A stretch of DNA of 63,951 nucleotides. It comes from Spirochaetaceae bacterium bin103 (GTDB lineage: Bacteria > Spirochaetota > Spirochaetia > SZUA-6 > Bin103). The stretch spans positions 1 through 63,951 of the forward strand of contig MPNH01000027.1 of assembly GCA_002238925.1 (NCBI GenBank), read 5' to 3'. The translations under genes and the position numbers were made by a program. Below are positions 1 through 6,579 of this stretch, piece by piece (within the stretch, counting starts at the first letter, position 1; each line of letters starts with the position of its first letter). Under the pieces are notes generated by a model, which did no database searches, was not told the DNA's origin, and worked only from the letters and a program-made list of their open reading frames with translations.

Positions 1-1
1 C

Positions 2-79
2 TATATGAGCCAGGACAGCCTGGCGAAGATCATGGCATCAGACTCCAAGCTGATGATCGAGGACGGGCAGGCGGCTTAG
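2..79 (+). CDS. C-terminal end of an unidentified protein (partial)
   Basis: An open frame enters from the left edge and stops with TAG at 77-79, giving 25 residues that end in KLMIEDGQAA. The gene starts outside the window. The visible tail is charged and probably helical but matches no family I recognise. It lies on the opposite strand from the AlpA and integrase genes that follow, so it may be the last gene of a neighbouring operon or cargo of the same element. It could also be chance coding. Confidence 0.3.
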   Translation, partial: YMSQDSLAKIMASDSKLMIEDGQAA

Positions 80-436
80 CGCCTATTCTGGAGATCCCAG
101 AGTTACACCACTTGCATGGACGCTACCTCGGCGCCGGCCAGGTCGGTCTTCACACGCGCCGCCGAAGTGGGGTTGCATCCCCGCTCTGCAACCTGCTGTG
201 CACGCTCCCGTGCCGCCGGTGAAGCGGCATCGCCTGGATGCGCCGCTACGCTGCTGGCTGCTGCGTCATTGAACCGCAACTTTCTCACCGCGTTGTCGAA
301 CAAACGTGAGTGGGAGTGCGAGCGCCACGGGCGTTTCCGGACGCGCTTGCTTCGAATAACCCTGTTGCCGAGTCGATGATGGTTGACCATCCCACCGGAT
401 GAGGCCCTCTCGTCCCGGTGCGCTCACAGTGACGGC
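80..436. other. No recognisable gene
   Basis: Open frames exist on both strands (minus 103-390, plus 116-379) but neither gives a protein I can place, and neither has a clear ribosome binding site. I see no repeat, tRNA or hairpin of note. It is probably spacer or decayed cargo of the integrated element. Confidence 0.4.
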
Positions 437-637
437 CTACACTTTAGGCAGCTCCTCCAACCATCGTTCTACGTCCTCGCGATGCCATCCGACGGAGCGG
501 GTGCCAAGGCGAACTGGACGTGGAAAGGTGCCGGCATCACGCCACCTCCAGATTGTCGTTCTGCTTACCCCCACAAGCGCAATAACGTCCGGTAGACGCA
601 GAATCGCAGGAGAAGTCACTTTGGCCTCAATCGCCAT
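437..637 (-). CDS. AlpA-family (MerR-like HTH) excisionase/regulator
   Basis: A 66-residue protein. Its whole length is a winged helix-turn-helix of the AlpA/phage regulatory type: LPDVIALVGVSRTTIWRWRD (about residues 15-34), then FPRPVRLGTRSVGWHREDVE and a terminal ERWLEEL helix. In P4-like satellites and genomic islands, AlpA proteins activate integrase or act as recombination directionality factors. Its start overlaps the end of the 142-residue gene upstream by 11 bases (ATG at 637), so the two are translationally coupled. The same-strand integrase at 2264-3442 fits a role in excision control. The family is clear; its target here is inferred. Confidence 0.85.
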   Translation of the reverse strand: MAIEAKVTSPAILRLPDVIALVGVSRTTIWRWRDAGTFPRPVRLGTRSVGWHREDVERWLEELPKV

Positions 638-1055
638 CCGACTCTACCGGCGTGCGCTCCACCATCCCCATTCGCCACATGAACAACGGAACCGCGCGGT
701 CATCGAGATGCACTACCATTACCACTCCCCCGGTACCCGGCACCCCTGTGTGTTCGAACGTCACCTTGCGGAGTGTCCGTTCAGGCATAGCTCGAGCGAT
801 GAACTGTGAGAGTACGCTGATGACTTCCCTCCTGAAGCGTTCCTCCCGTACCATGATCTCCGCCTCGATCTTTGCGGTCAGCGACGGCCAGGAGCTCTCC
901 GAGAGCGCTCCCTCCAGATACTGCAGCGCCTTTCCAATGGTGTCCGTGATCGTGAACTTGCCACCGCTCACCGCAGTGAACTCGTCCCGCAGCTGCTGCG
1001 CCTTCTCCCAGTCCTCTCTACGAATTGATACTTGCTGCCTGGTCTGCTGCGCCAT
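627..1055 (-). CDS. Hypothetical protein coupled to AlpA
   Basis: A 142-residue soluble protein with no family I recognise. It opens with a charged segment (QVSIRREDWEKAQQLRDEF) of the kind seen in small DNA-associated proteins, is mixed alpha/beta, and ends in an acidic tail. The start is supported by a GGAGG about 8 bases before the ATG at 1055. It is the first gene of a two-gene operon with the AlpA regulator and follows a promoter decorated with three phased repeats (1088-1115). That makes an accessory role in regulation or replication of the element plausible. This is inference from position only. Confidence 0.7.
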   Translation of the reverse strand: MAQQTRQQVSIRREDWEKAQQLRDEFTAVSGGKFTITDTIGKALQYLEGALSESSWPSLTAKIEAEIMVREERFRREVISVLSQFIARAMPERTLRKVTFEHTGVPGTGGVVMVVHLDDRAVPLFMWRMGMVERTPVESDGD

Positions 1056-1075
1056 GGCTTTGGTCCTCCACCCCT

Positions 1076-1116
1076 ATAGTATCATTGTTGTCAACCGTTT
1101 GTCATCTACTTGTCAA
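1076..1116 (-). promoter_or_regulatory. Promoter with three 11-bp-phased TTGTCA iterons
   Basis: On the plus strand TTGTCA occurs at 1088-1093, 1099-1104 and 1110-1115, exactly 11 bp apart; read on the minus strand these are TGACAA repeats. The middle copy overlaps a candidate -35 (ATGACA, 1105-1100) set 18 bp from a -10 (TACTAT, 1081-1076), about 20 bp before the GGAGG and ATG of the gene at 1055. One helical turn per repeat suggests a protein binding side by side on one face of the DNA, possibly AlpA or the 142-residue protein, or integrase arm sites. Confidence 0.6.
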
Positions 1117-1608
1117 GTACCCGGCGGTAGCGATCCCGAAGGCGGCGCGATGTGGGTCTGATCGTATAGCTTCACACCGCGGGGGCGGTTCGCAAGCGGA
1201 TGCGGGTCACTACTACGCGGGTTGGCGCAGGTACTTCGGAAGTTAGTCGCGGGTGGCATCGCCGTTGAGAGAACCCTGCGGTGTCGTTGGGGCTGACGGA
1301 GGTGGAAGAACCTGGAACCTGAAGCCACAACGACATCCCGCAGATGAGGAGCTACTACGGATCCCGATGCTGCAGGTCACCAAACTGAAGCCATGCAATT
1401 GGCACAATTGGCACCTACCCGCGGGGGTCTCTCCCGGGCCAGCGGTGTGCGCACGCGCAATCGTCGACCGCGTGAGCGGCTTGCCGACTGCCTCCCCCGC
1501 CGCGACCTCACCGGCCCGGACGGACGCACGCACAATGTTGGTAACATAGAGATACCCGGCCTCTTCGAGTGTCCCCTAAGTTGTGCTAATAACACGAATT
1601 ACTTCATC
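1117..1608. other. No recognisable gene
   Basis: About 490 bases between the iteron promoter and the integrase scrap. Several overlapping open frames on both strands have low-complexity Arg/Pro/Ser-rich translations typical of GC-rich noncoding DNA. I could not find the missing upstream part of the second integrase here. No repeat or RNA gene was seen. Confidence 0.4.
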
Positions 1609-1815
1609 CTAACCGACTCTGACAATCACTTCGAAGAGGTAACTAGCCAGCCCCCGCGGCTGACCTCTCTGTTGCGACAGGTAGTCGTCGCAGGCTTCGA
1701 CCAGCTCGTGCCGCCGATCGAACAGGTCGAGTTGCACGTAGGCCGCCTCTACCGATTTAGGTTGCCAAGCGCTTGCTCGGCCAGTTCCCGAGGTTTCTCC
1801 ATCTCGCTTCACCAC
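1609..1815 (-). pseudogene. C-terminal remnant of a second tyrosine integrase
   Basis: The 68-residue frame contains VEAAYVQLDLFDRRHELVEA followed by CDDYLSQQRG. This lines up with the very end of the intact integrase at 2264-3442 (VEGAYMRSDLFERRRKLMQA, then WADYLS). It therefore carries the active-site tyrosine segment (AYV) and terminal helix of a P4-type integrase. The arginine and His-x-x-Arg boxes, and everything before them, are gone; the first 24 residues do not match. It is most likely the leftover of an earlier insertion at the same target, or the result of recombination between tandem islands. Confidence 0.7.
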
Positions 1816-2263
1816 GTTCCGAGACTGTTTCTCAGGTCGTGGGGCCTCGTCTCCATAGACTCCTGCGCCGCCTGCGCCGCCTGCGCCGCCTGCGCCGCTC
1901 GCGGCGCTTCATCCGAACCGCCCGCACCGTCAAGACACATGCACCAAGATCGACATCACCAACGAGACGCCCCGGCTGATCAAGGGCAGTCCGGGGAGCT
2001 TCGCGGCCGTGCTGGTGCTCCGTGCACGCACGGCCTGCTCGTCCGACCGACCACCTGGTGGCAGCTTTGTCCGGGACAGCCCACGCAATCGCCCCACATG
2101 CCGGGTTGCTCTTGATGTGGTTCTGATCATTGGCTCACCTCATGGTCGATGAGATACGTCCGTTCACCTGTCGGATGGTCTCATTCCTCGTGTGCCAGGA
2201 TCGGCACGATCATGGCGACCATGTCTGGCAAGCGTGATCGCGCTCCCCGCTTGCGGTCTTGCG
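1816..2263. other. Intergenic stretch with a short tandem repeat
   Basis: It holds the nonanucleotide repeat at 1864-1899. On the plus strand, around 1935-2020, a short frame reads KIDITNETPRLIKGSPGSFA; it looks protein-like but I cannot identify it and it has no start signal. Possibly decayed cargo. Confidence 0.3.
1864..1899. repeat. Four tandem 9-bp units (TGCGCCGCC)
   Basis: Three exact copies of TGCGCCGCC are followed by a fourth ending in T. The unit is a multiple of three, so copy-number change would not shift a frame, but no credible gene runs through it. Slippage-prone DNA. Confidence 0.8.
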
Positions 2264-3442
2264 TCAACCTGCCGCCGGGACGCTTAAGTAGTCGGCCCAC
2301 GCCTGCATCAGCTTGCGCCGCCGCTCAAACAAGTCGGAACGCATGTAGGCGCCTTCTACGCCTGCAACCACATGGGCAAGTGCGATCTCGGCCAACTCGC
2401 GTGATTCGTTGTTCTCGGCGCACCAGGAGCGAAACGAGGTACGGAAGCCGTGCGTCGAGGCGTCGATACGCGCCCTGTTCAACAGCTTGCTCGTCGTCAT
2501 GGCCCCCATCGCCTTGCCGGTCGGCGAAGGAAACAGCAGCCCCGAGCCATCGGTCAACTGCTGCGCTTCGGCCAGCACTTCAAGCGCCCGCGTCGACAGC
2601 GGCACCCGATGCTCACGACCGGATTTCATTCTCTCGGCAGGTACCGTCCAGACCGCGGCCGGTAGGTCGACCTCGCTCCAGTTGGCTAGCCGAGCCTCAC
2701 CGGATCGAACCGTCGTCAGGATAATGAACTCCAACAGCAGCTTGGTGGCTGTCCCCGCGTCGGACGCCCGAATCCTGGCGAGCGCTCCTGCCACCTCTCG
2801 ATGATGAAGGGCTCGCCGGTGCCGCTGCGGAGCGGTGCCGTTCTTCGGCAGCGCCTGTGATATCGCGTCACCGGCCGGATTGTCGACCCGGTGCCCCGCG
2901 CCGATCGACCAACGCATAACGGCGCCGATCCGATGGCGCAGGCGTCGGGCTGTCTCGTGCCTGCCATTGTTCCAGATCGGCGTAAGCACTGACAGGATAT
3001 CGGCGCTGGTGATGGCGTTGATCGGTTTCATCCCGATCTTTGGAGAAACGAGCCGCTTGAACGAGGACCGCCAGATGTTGGCGGTGAGCGGATTGCGCCA
3101 AGTGCTGGCGCGCATCTCGATGACGGTCTCGGCGGCCTTGTCGAAGGTGGGTATCGCGGTTCGCTCCCTCGGGTCACGCCCCTGGTAGACGGCGCGTGCG
3201 TTCTCAAGCGCCGCGTCCCGCGCCTCCGCCAGGGTGACGATCGGGAACGGGCCGAGCCCGATGTTGCAGGGCTTGCCGTTGATCCGTAGCCTTTGGCTCC
3301 ATGACTTCGCCATGCCGCCGTGCGCACGCGGCTTCACGAGCAGGCTCAAGCCGTGCCCGCCGTATCCGTCGCCGTAGCGGCCGGGACGCTTGACGGTGCG
3401 GACGAAGGAAGCGCTGAGCCTCTTCGGACGGGATTGTCTCAT
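2264..3442 (-). CDS. P4/CP4-57-type tyrosine integrase
   Basis: A 392-residue site-specific recombinase that would integrate or excise a genomic island. The N-terminal arm-binding region has the family pattern SLLVKPRAHGGMAKSW...LGPFPIVTLAEARD. A SAM-like core-binding domain follows, then the catalytic domain with Arg in LTTVRSGEARLANW, HGFR in THGFRTSFRSW, the late His in ALAHVVAGVEGAYM and the nucleophile Tyr in AYMRSDLF. The start at 3442 (MRQSRPKRL) is preferred over a farther upstream ATG because the upstream 51 residues are low-quality and contain the promoter. All catalytic residues are present, so the enzyme is probably active. No tRNA or att duplication could be recognised beside it. 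Confidence 0.93.
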   Translation of the reverse strand: MRQSRPKRLSASFVRTVKRPGRYGDGYGGHGLSLLVKPRAHGGMAKSWSQRLRINGKPCNIGLGPFPIVTLAEARDAALENARAVYQGRDPRERTAIPTFDKAAETVIEMRASTWRNPLTANIWRSSFKRLVSPKIGMKPINAITSADILSVLTPIWNNGRHETARRLRHRIGAVMRWSIGAGHRVDNPAGDAISQALPKNGTAPQRHRRALHHREVAGALARIRASDAGTATKLLLEFIILTTVRSGEARLANWSEVDLPAAVWTVPAERMKSGREHRVPLSTRALEVLAEAQQLTDGSGLLFPSPTGKAMGAMTTSKLLNRARIDASTHGFRTSFRSWCAENNESRELAEIALAHVVAGVEGAYMRSDLFERRRKLMQAWADYLSVPAAG

Positions 3443-3474
3443 AGTCGTGGGGCCGGGTTGCGAGGGCCGTCTAG

Positions 3475-3534
3475 GGTTATCACCATGGTTAGCACCATAC
3501 TGGCGAGAATATGCAGAATGAGATGAAACGTCAA
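3475..3534 (-). promoter_or_regulatory. Integrase promoter and palindromic leader operator
   Basis: The minus strand carries TTGACG (3534-3529), a 17-bp spacer and TATTCT (3511-3506), placing the transcript start near 3499. Just downstream, 3475-3496 forms an imperfect 22-bp palindrome centred on ACCATGGT (3482-3489), with GGT/ACC ends. A repressor bound there would block integrase transcription. The AT-rich DNA beyond it (3540-3620) may hold the recombination core. Confidence 0.55.
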
Positions 3535-3859
3535 GCGACGGTGGACAGTGATAAAATGTTTGACCAGGGTAACTTAACAGCACAAATTGAAACACGACGA
3601 AACACTAATGTTTTAGCCTGGACCGCTACGACCCGGGACGGCCACGGCGGGGCCGGGGTCCCGCCGGGCGAGCGTCGGCCAACGGCGAGCGACCGGCAAA
3701 CACGCCGGCCCAGCGCGGTACGGAGGTGGTGCGGGGGAACGTAGCCCGCACGATGGGCGGCGCTGTCGGACGCCGGAGCGAAGTCGAGCCCGACGACGCA
3801 TCGCCCGCGGCGGTGTTGAATGGCGGGGTCCCGCCTTCGGCGCCGAGGCGTGCCACGTC
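3535..3859. other. Junction region between integrase and HNH gene
   Basis: About 90 bases of AT-richer DNA (3535-3620) contrast sharply with the very GC-rich DNA after it. This is where the attachment site would be expected, but no second copy of a core sequence or tRNA end was recognised. The rest (3620-3859) shows only low-complexity open frames on both strands. Confidence 0.4.
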
Positions 3860-4663
3860 GTGCGGCGCCGAAGCGTCACACGGGAGCCGAGGACGGCGGC
3901 ACCAAGTCAGCGCCGGTGCGGGAGACGACCTGCCACACCGCTTCGGCGCCGGGACGCGGTCGGGAGACGACGCATGCGAGTCGGCCACGGAAGGCGATGC
4001 GGGGCAGCGGCGGGGGGGGGGCCGCGCTGGCGAAGCGGCAAGGGGGGGCCGCCGGCGCCGGCGGGGGGGGCGGGGAGCACGGGGGGGCCGGGCGGGCGGC
4101 CCCGGAAGGCGATGCGGGGCAGCGGCGGGCGGGCGGCTGCGCTGGCGAAGCGGCAAGGGCGCGCCGCCGGCGACGGCTGGGGAGACGGAAAGCACGGTGT
4201 TCCGGGCCGTGCGCCCTGCGCCGTGGAACCGCACCTCGAAGCCGGCGAACGGAGCGCGTTGCTTGCGCCGGCGCGGGGCCGCCACCGGTTCGCGACTTCG
4301 GCGGCGAAGCGGGTTGCGTACGGTGCCGCGTATGGCGCGGTGGGCTTGGCGGAGCGTTCGCCGGCCCTGGAGCGGCACCTCGCGGCGTTGCACTGCTGCG
4401 ACGCGTTGCCGGGCTGCCGGTCACGGTATATCCCAACGGACGTGCGGCGGGAAGTGTGGCGCCGCGACCGGGGTTGTTGCAGCTATGTCGACCAGCACAG
4501 CGGGCGGCGCTGCGGTTCCCGCTACCGGTTGGAGATCGATCATATCGTGCCATTCGCGCTCGGCGGCGCTACCGAGTTGTTCAATCTCAGGTTGCGGTGC
4601 GGAGCTCATCACAGGTTGCGCCACGCGCAAGCGCCCCGCTCGCCTCGCGAGTGTGCCAACTGA
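3860..4663 (+). CDS. HNH endonuclease with degenerate N-terminal half
   Basis: The last 75 residues are a classic HNH nuclease: RYIPTDVRREVWRRDRGCCS, then RLEIDHIVPFALGG and LRCGAHHRLRHA. Zinc-binding Cys pairs and the H-N-H core are visible. Such genes act as DNA nickases or restriction-like enzymes and are common in accessory DNA. The first half (to about residue 120) is Arg/Gly/Ala low complexity that overlaps a 115-bp duplication with long G runs. Because 115 is not a multiple of three, the two copies are read in different frames, so that half is unlikely to be real protein. The true start may lie near 4220, or the gene is a 3' relic. Confidence 0.6.
   Translation: MRRRSVTREPRTAAPSQRRCGRRPATPLRRRDAVGRRRMRVGHGRRCGAAAGGGPRWRSGKGGPPAPAGGAGSTGGPGGRPRKAMRGSGGRAAALAKRQGRAAGDGWGDGKHGVPGRAPCAVEPHLEAGERSALLAPARGRHRFATSAAKRVAYGAAYGAVGLAERSPALERHLAALHCCDALPGCRSRYIPTDVRREVWRRDRGCCSYVDQHSGRRCGSRYRLEIDHIVPFALGGATELFNLRLRCGAHHRLRHAQAPRSPRECAN
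3988..4215. repeat. Imperfect 115-bp tandem duplication with poly-G runs
   Basis: The unit beginning CGGAAGGCGATGCGGGGCAG at 3988 recurs at 4103, and both copies continue through GCTGGCGAAGCGGCAAGG. Copy one has been filled with G runs (a run of ten near 4012-4021 and runs of seven or eight at 4032, 4063 and 4081), while copy two is less homopolymeric. The offset of 115 bp shifts the reading frame. It lies upstream of the conserved HNH domain. Confidence 0.75.
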
Positions 4664-4825
4664 TGCCCGGCGCGCTCAGGTCTGCGGTCGATCTCGTAGC
4701 ACGCGGGCCGCTAACGAATCGGATGAAGCGGCCCTCGGGCTGGGACATGACCGGCCACGATGTGAGTGCTGTCTGCCGCCGCTTTACGCGTTCGCACCGT
4801 GAAATGACAATGGCGATATGACCGA

Positions 4826-4844
4826 TGTGACAAGGTCTATCACA
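4826..4844 (+). promoter_or_regulatory. Inverted repeat TGTGA-N9-TCACA
   Basis: TGTGA at 4826-4830 and TCACA at 4840-4844 lie 35 bases before the peptidase start. They are enclosed by ACCGAT (4821-4826) and ATCGGT (4851-4856). The half-sites resemble CRP/FNR half-sites, but the 9-base gap is wider than the canonical 6, so the binding factor is unknown. Confidence 0.3.
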
Positions 4845-4878
4845 CTCAAGATCGGTAGAGCCCTGGAATCCCGGTGCC

Positions 4879-5838
4879 ATGAACTCTGACCGCAACGGAC
4901 CAGTCAACACCAATGACCACGGCGGGCTGCCGATTCACACCGCTGCTGGCGAGAGAGTCCTGACGTTCGATTTTCCGGCGTTGAGGGTTGGCATTGCGGA
5001 GTATCCGGACGGGCCGACGGGGACGACGGTGCTGCACTTACCCGACGGCGCGACGGCCGCGATGGACGTTCGGGGCGGTTCGCCGGGGGTGATTGGCGAC
5101 TACGGCTTTGTGCACGCCATTGCGCTGGCCGGCGGATCGCTGCTCGGTCTGGAAGCGGTCAGCGGGGTGGCCGCGGGGCTGCTGGCGCGCGGCGGCTACC
5201 GCGCCAGCTTCAGCGATATTCCGCTGGTCAGCGGCGGCATCGTGTTCGACTTCGGCCGACGCGACAACAGCATCTACCCGGACAAGCGCCTGGGGCGCGC
5301 CGCTCTCGACGCCGCGGTACCCGGGCGGTTTCCGCTCGGTGCGCGCGGCGCGGGAATGTCGGTCACGGTGGGTAATGGACTTCGCTACGACAGCGGCGAG
5401 CCGTCCGGCCAGGGCGCCGCCTTCCGCGACATCGGCGGCGTCAAGGTGTTCGCCTGCGTGGTGCTGAACGCCGTCGGCGCCGTGTTCGACCGCACCGGCA
5501 CGGTGGTGCGCGGTCACCTCGATCCACACACCGGGCGGCGGTCGAGCCTGGTCGAGGAACTGGACCGCTACGTCGATTCGGAGCCGCAGCCGGGCAATAC
5601 CACGCTCACCGTGGTGGTCACCAACCAGACCGTGGTCGGCCACGACCTCACGCAGCTTGCCCGCCAGGTGCACAGCTCGATGGCACGCGCGATTCAGCCA
5701 TTCCATACCCGCGACGACGGCGACGCGCTGTGGGTGGTGTCGACCCGCGAGGTGAACCCCGCGCGGTGGTCTCTCAGTGCGCTCGGCGTCGCGGCATCGG
5801 AAGTGGTCTGGGACGCCGTGTTGTCCGCCCATCCATAA
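4879..5838 (+). CDS. P1-family (DmpA/NylC-like) aminopeptidase
   Basis: A 319-residue member of the N-terminal-nucleophile DmpA/BapA/NylC family, which self-cleaves and then hydrolyses small peptides, beta-peptides or cyclic/linear amides. Landmarks are GGSPGVIGDYGFVHAIALAG (67-86), the GG..FDFGRRDNSIYPD stretch (about 119-135) and PGNTTLTVVVTN, where Asn240-Thr241 is the expected autoproteolysis site. Thr as nucleophile resembles NylC rather than DmpA, which uses Ser. No signal peptide is visible, so it is cytoplasmic. The kinase gene begins four bases after the stop, suggesting one transcript. The start has no strong Shine-Dalgarno. Confidence 0.85.
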   Translation: MNSDRNGPVNTNDHGGLPIHTAAGERVLTFDFPALRVGIAEYPDGPTGTTVLHLPDGATAAMDVRGGSPGVIGDYGFVHAIALAGGSLLGLEAVSGVAAGLLARGGYRASFSDIPLVSGGIVFDFGRRDNSIYPDKRLGRAALDAAVPGRFPLGARGAGMSVTVGNGLRYDSGEPSGQGAAFRDIGGVKVFACVVLNAVGAVFDRTGTVVRGHLDPHTGRRSSLVEELDRYVDSEPQPGNTTLTVVVTNQTVVGHDLTQLARQVHSSMARAIQPFHTRDDGDALWVVSTREVNPARWSLSALGVAASEVVWDAVLSAHP

Positions 5839-5841
5839 GCC

Positions 5842-6501
5842 TTGACGGCACCCGAGCAACTCGTTGCCGCCTTTGCCGCCGAGCGCCTGCGGTCCCGGTC
5901 CTTCGTGCTGGTGGCCATTGACGGCGGTACCGGCTCCGGCAAGTCCACGTTCGCGCGCCGATTGCAGAACGCCTTTGCCACCGGCGGAGGCATCGATTGC
6001 GCGGTCGTGCACCTGGACCACTTCTTCCGGACCCAACGGGAGCGCGGCAGCAGGCTGGCGCGGGTGGAGGACACCGACTGGCGCCGGCTGCGGGACAAGG
6101 TGATCCTCCCGTTGCGCGCGGGCCGGAGCGCGCGGTTCCAGTTGTATGACTGGCCCCAGGACCGGCTGCGCCGGTGGCAGACCGTGCAGCCCGCCGGCGT
6201 GGTGATCGTGGACGGGGTAAGCTCGATGCGGCGCGAACTGGCGCATTACTACGACCTGGCGATCTGGCTGGCCTGCCCACGGGAGAAGCGGATCGCACGG
6301 CTCGCCGGGCGCGGCGACACGCCGCCGGAGGAGATCGAGTACTGGCTCCCCTCCGAGAACGCCTACCTCACTGCCCATGCTCCCCGTCAGCGTGCCCACC
6401 TGGTTGTCGACGCCAGTGCCGACGCGGCCGCCGCAGACGCCGAGATGGTAACCGAACGCTGGTCGCCGCCGGCAGCCGGCTACAGGGTGCGGCAGTCGTA
6501 G
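5842..6501 (+). CDS. Uridine-kinase-like P-loop kinase
   Basis: A 219-residue P-loop NTPase. The Walker A loop GGTGSGKST (28-36) follows a hydrophobic strand FVLVAIDG. VVHLDHFFR resembles the substrate-binding region of uridine kinase/phosphoribulokinase folds, and VVIVDGVSSM is the Walker-B-like strand. It probably phosphorylates a nucleoside, pantothenate-like or sugar substrate in the cytoplasm; the exact substrate cannot be read from the sequence. The TTG start at 5842 lies four bases after the peptidase stop, so translational coupling is likely. Length is normal for the family. Confidence 0.8.
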   Translation: MTAPEQLVAAFAAERLRSRSFVLVAIDGGTGSGKSTFARRLQNAFATGGGIDCAVVHLDHFFRTQRERGSRLARVEDTDWRRLRDKVILPLRAGRSARFQLYDWPQDRLRRWQTVQPAGVVIVDGVSSMRRELAHYYDLAIWLACPREKRIARLAGRGDTPPEEIEYWLPSENAYLTAHAPRQRAHLVVDASADAAAADAEMVTERWSPPAAGYRVRQS

Positions 6502-6528
6502 TCAGCAATCGGTCAGGTCACCGGGGGT

Positions 6529-6557
6529 TCGACACTTGGTACGGTTTGTGTTAGAGT
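6529..6557 (+). promoter_or_regulatory. Sigma70-type promoter of the sugar importer
   Basis: TCGACA (6529-6534), a 17-bp spacer and TAGAGT (6552-6557) put the start point near 6564. A strong AAGGAG follows at 6567-6572, before the ATG at 6580. Confidence 0.5.
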
Positions 6558-6579
6558 GTGGTCTACAAGGAGTTCTTTC

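Noticed and set aside
1930..2130. Candidate small gene with KIDITNETPRLIKGSPGSFA
   Set aside because: Protein-like but without start signal or recognised family; only noted as possible decayed cargo.
3820..4821. Several long open frames on both strands around the HNH gene
   Set aside because: Arg/Gly/Pro-rich translations from extreme GC content; only the frame ending at 4663 has the conserved HNH core.
4821..4856. CRP/FNR-type operator
   Set aside because: The TGTGA/TCACA half-sites are 9 bases apart rather than 6; kept only as a low-confidence inverted repeat.
5038..6399. Minus-strand 453-residue open frame over the peptidase and kinase
   Set aside because: It is the antisense shadow of two well-supported plus-strand genes and has no recognisable domain.
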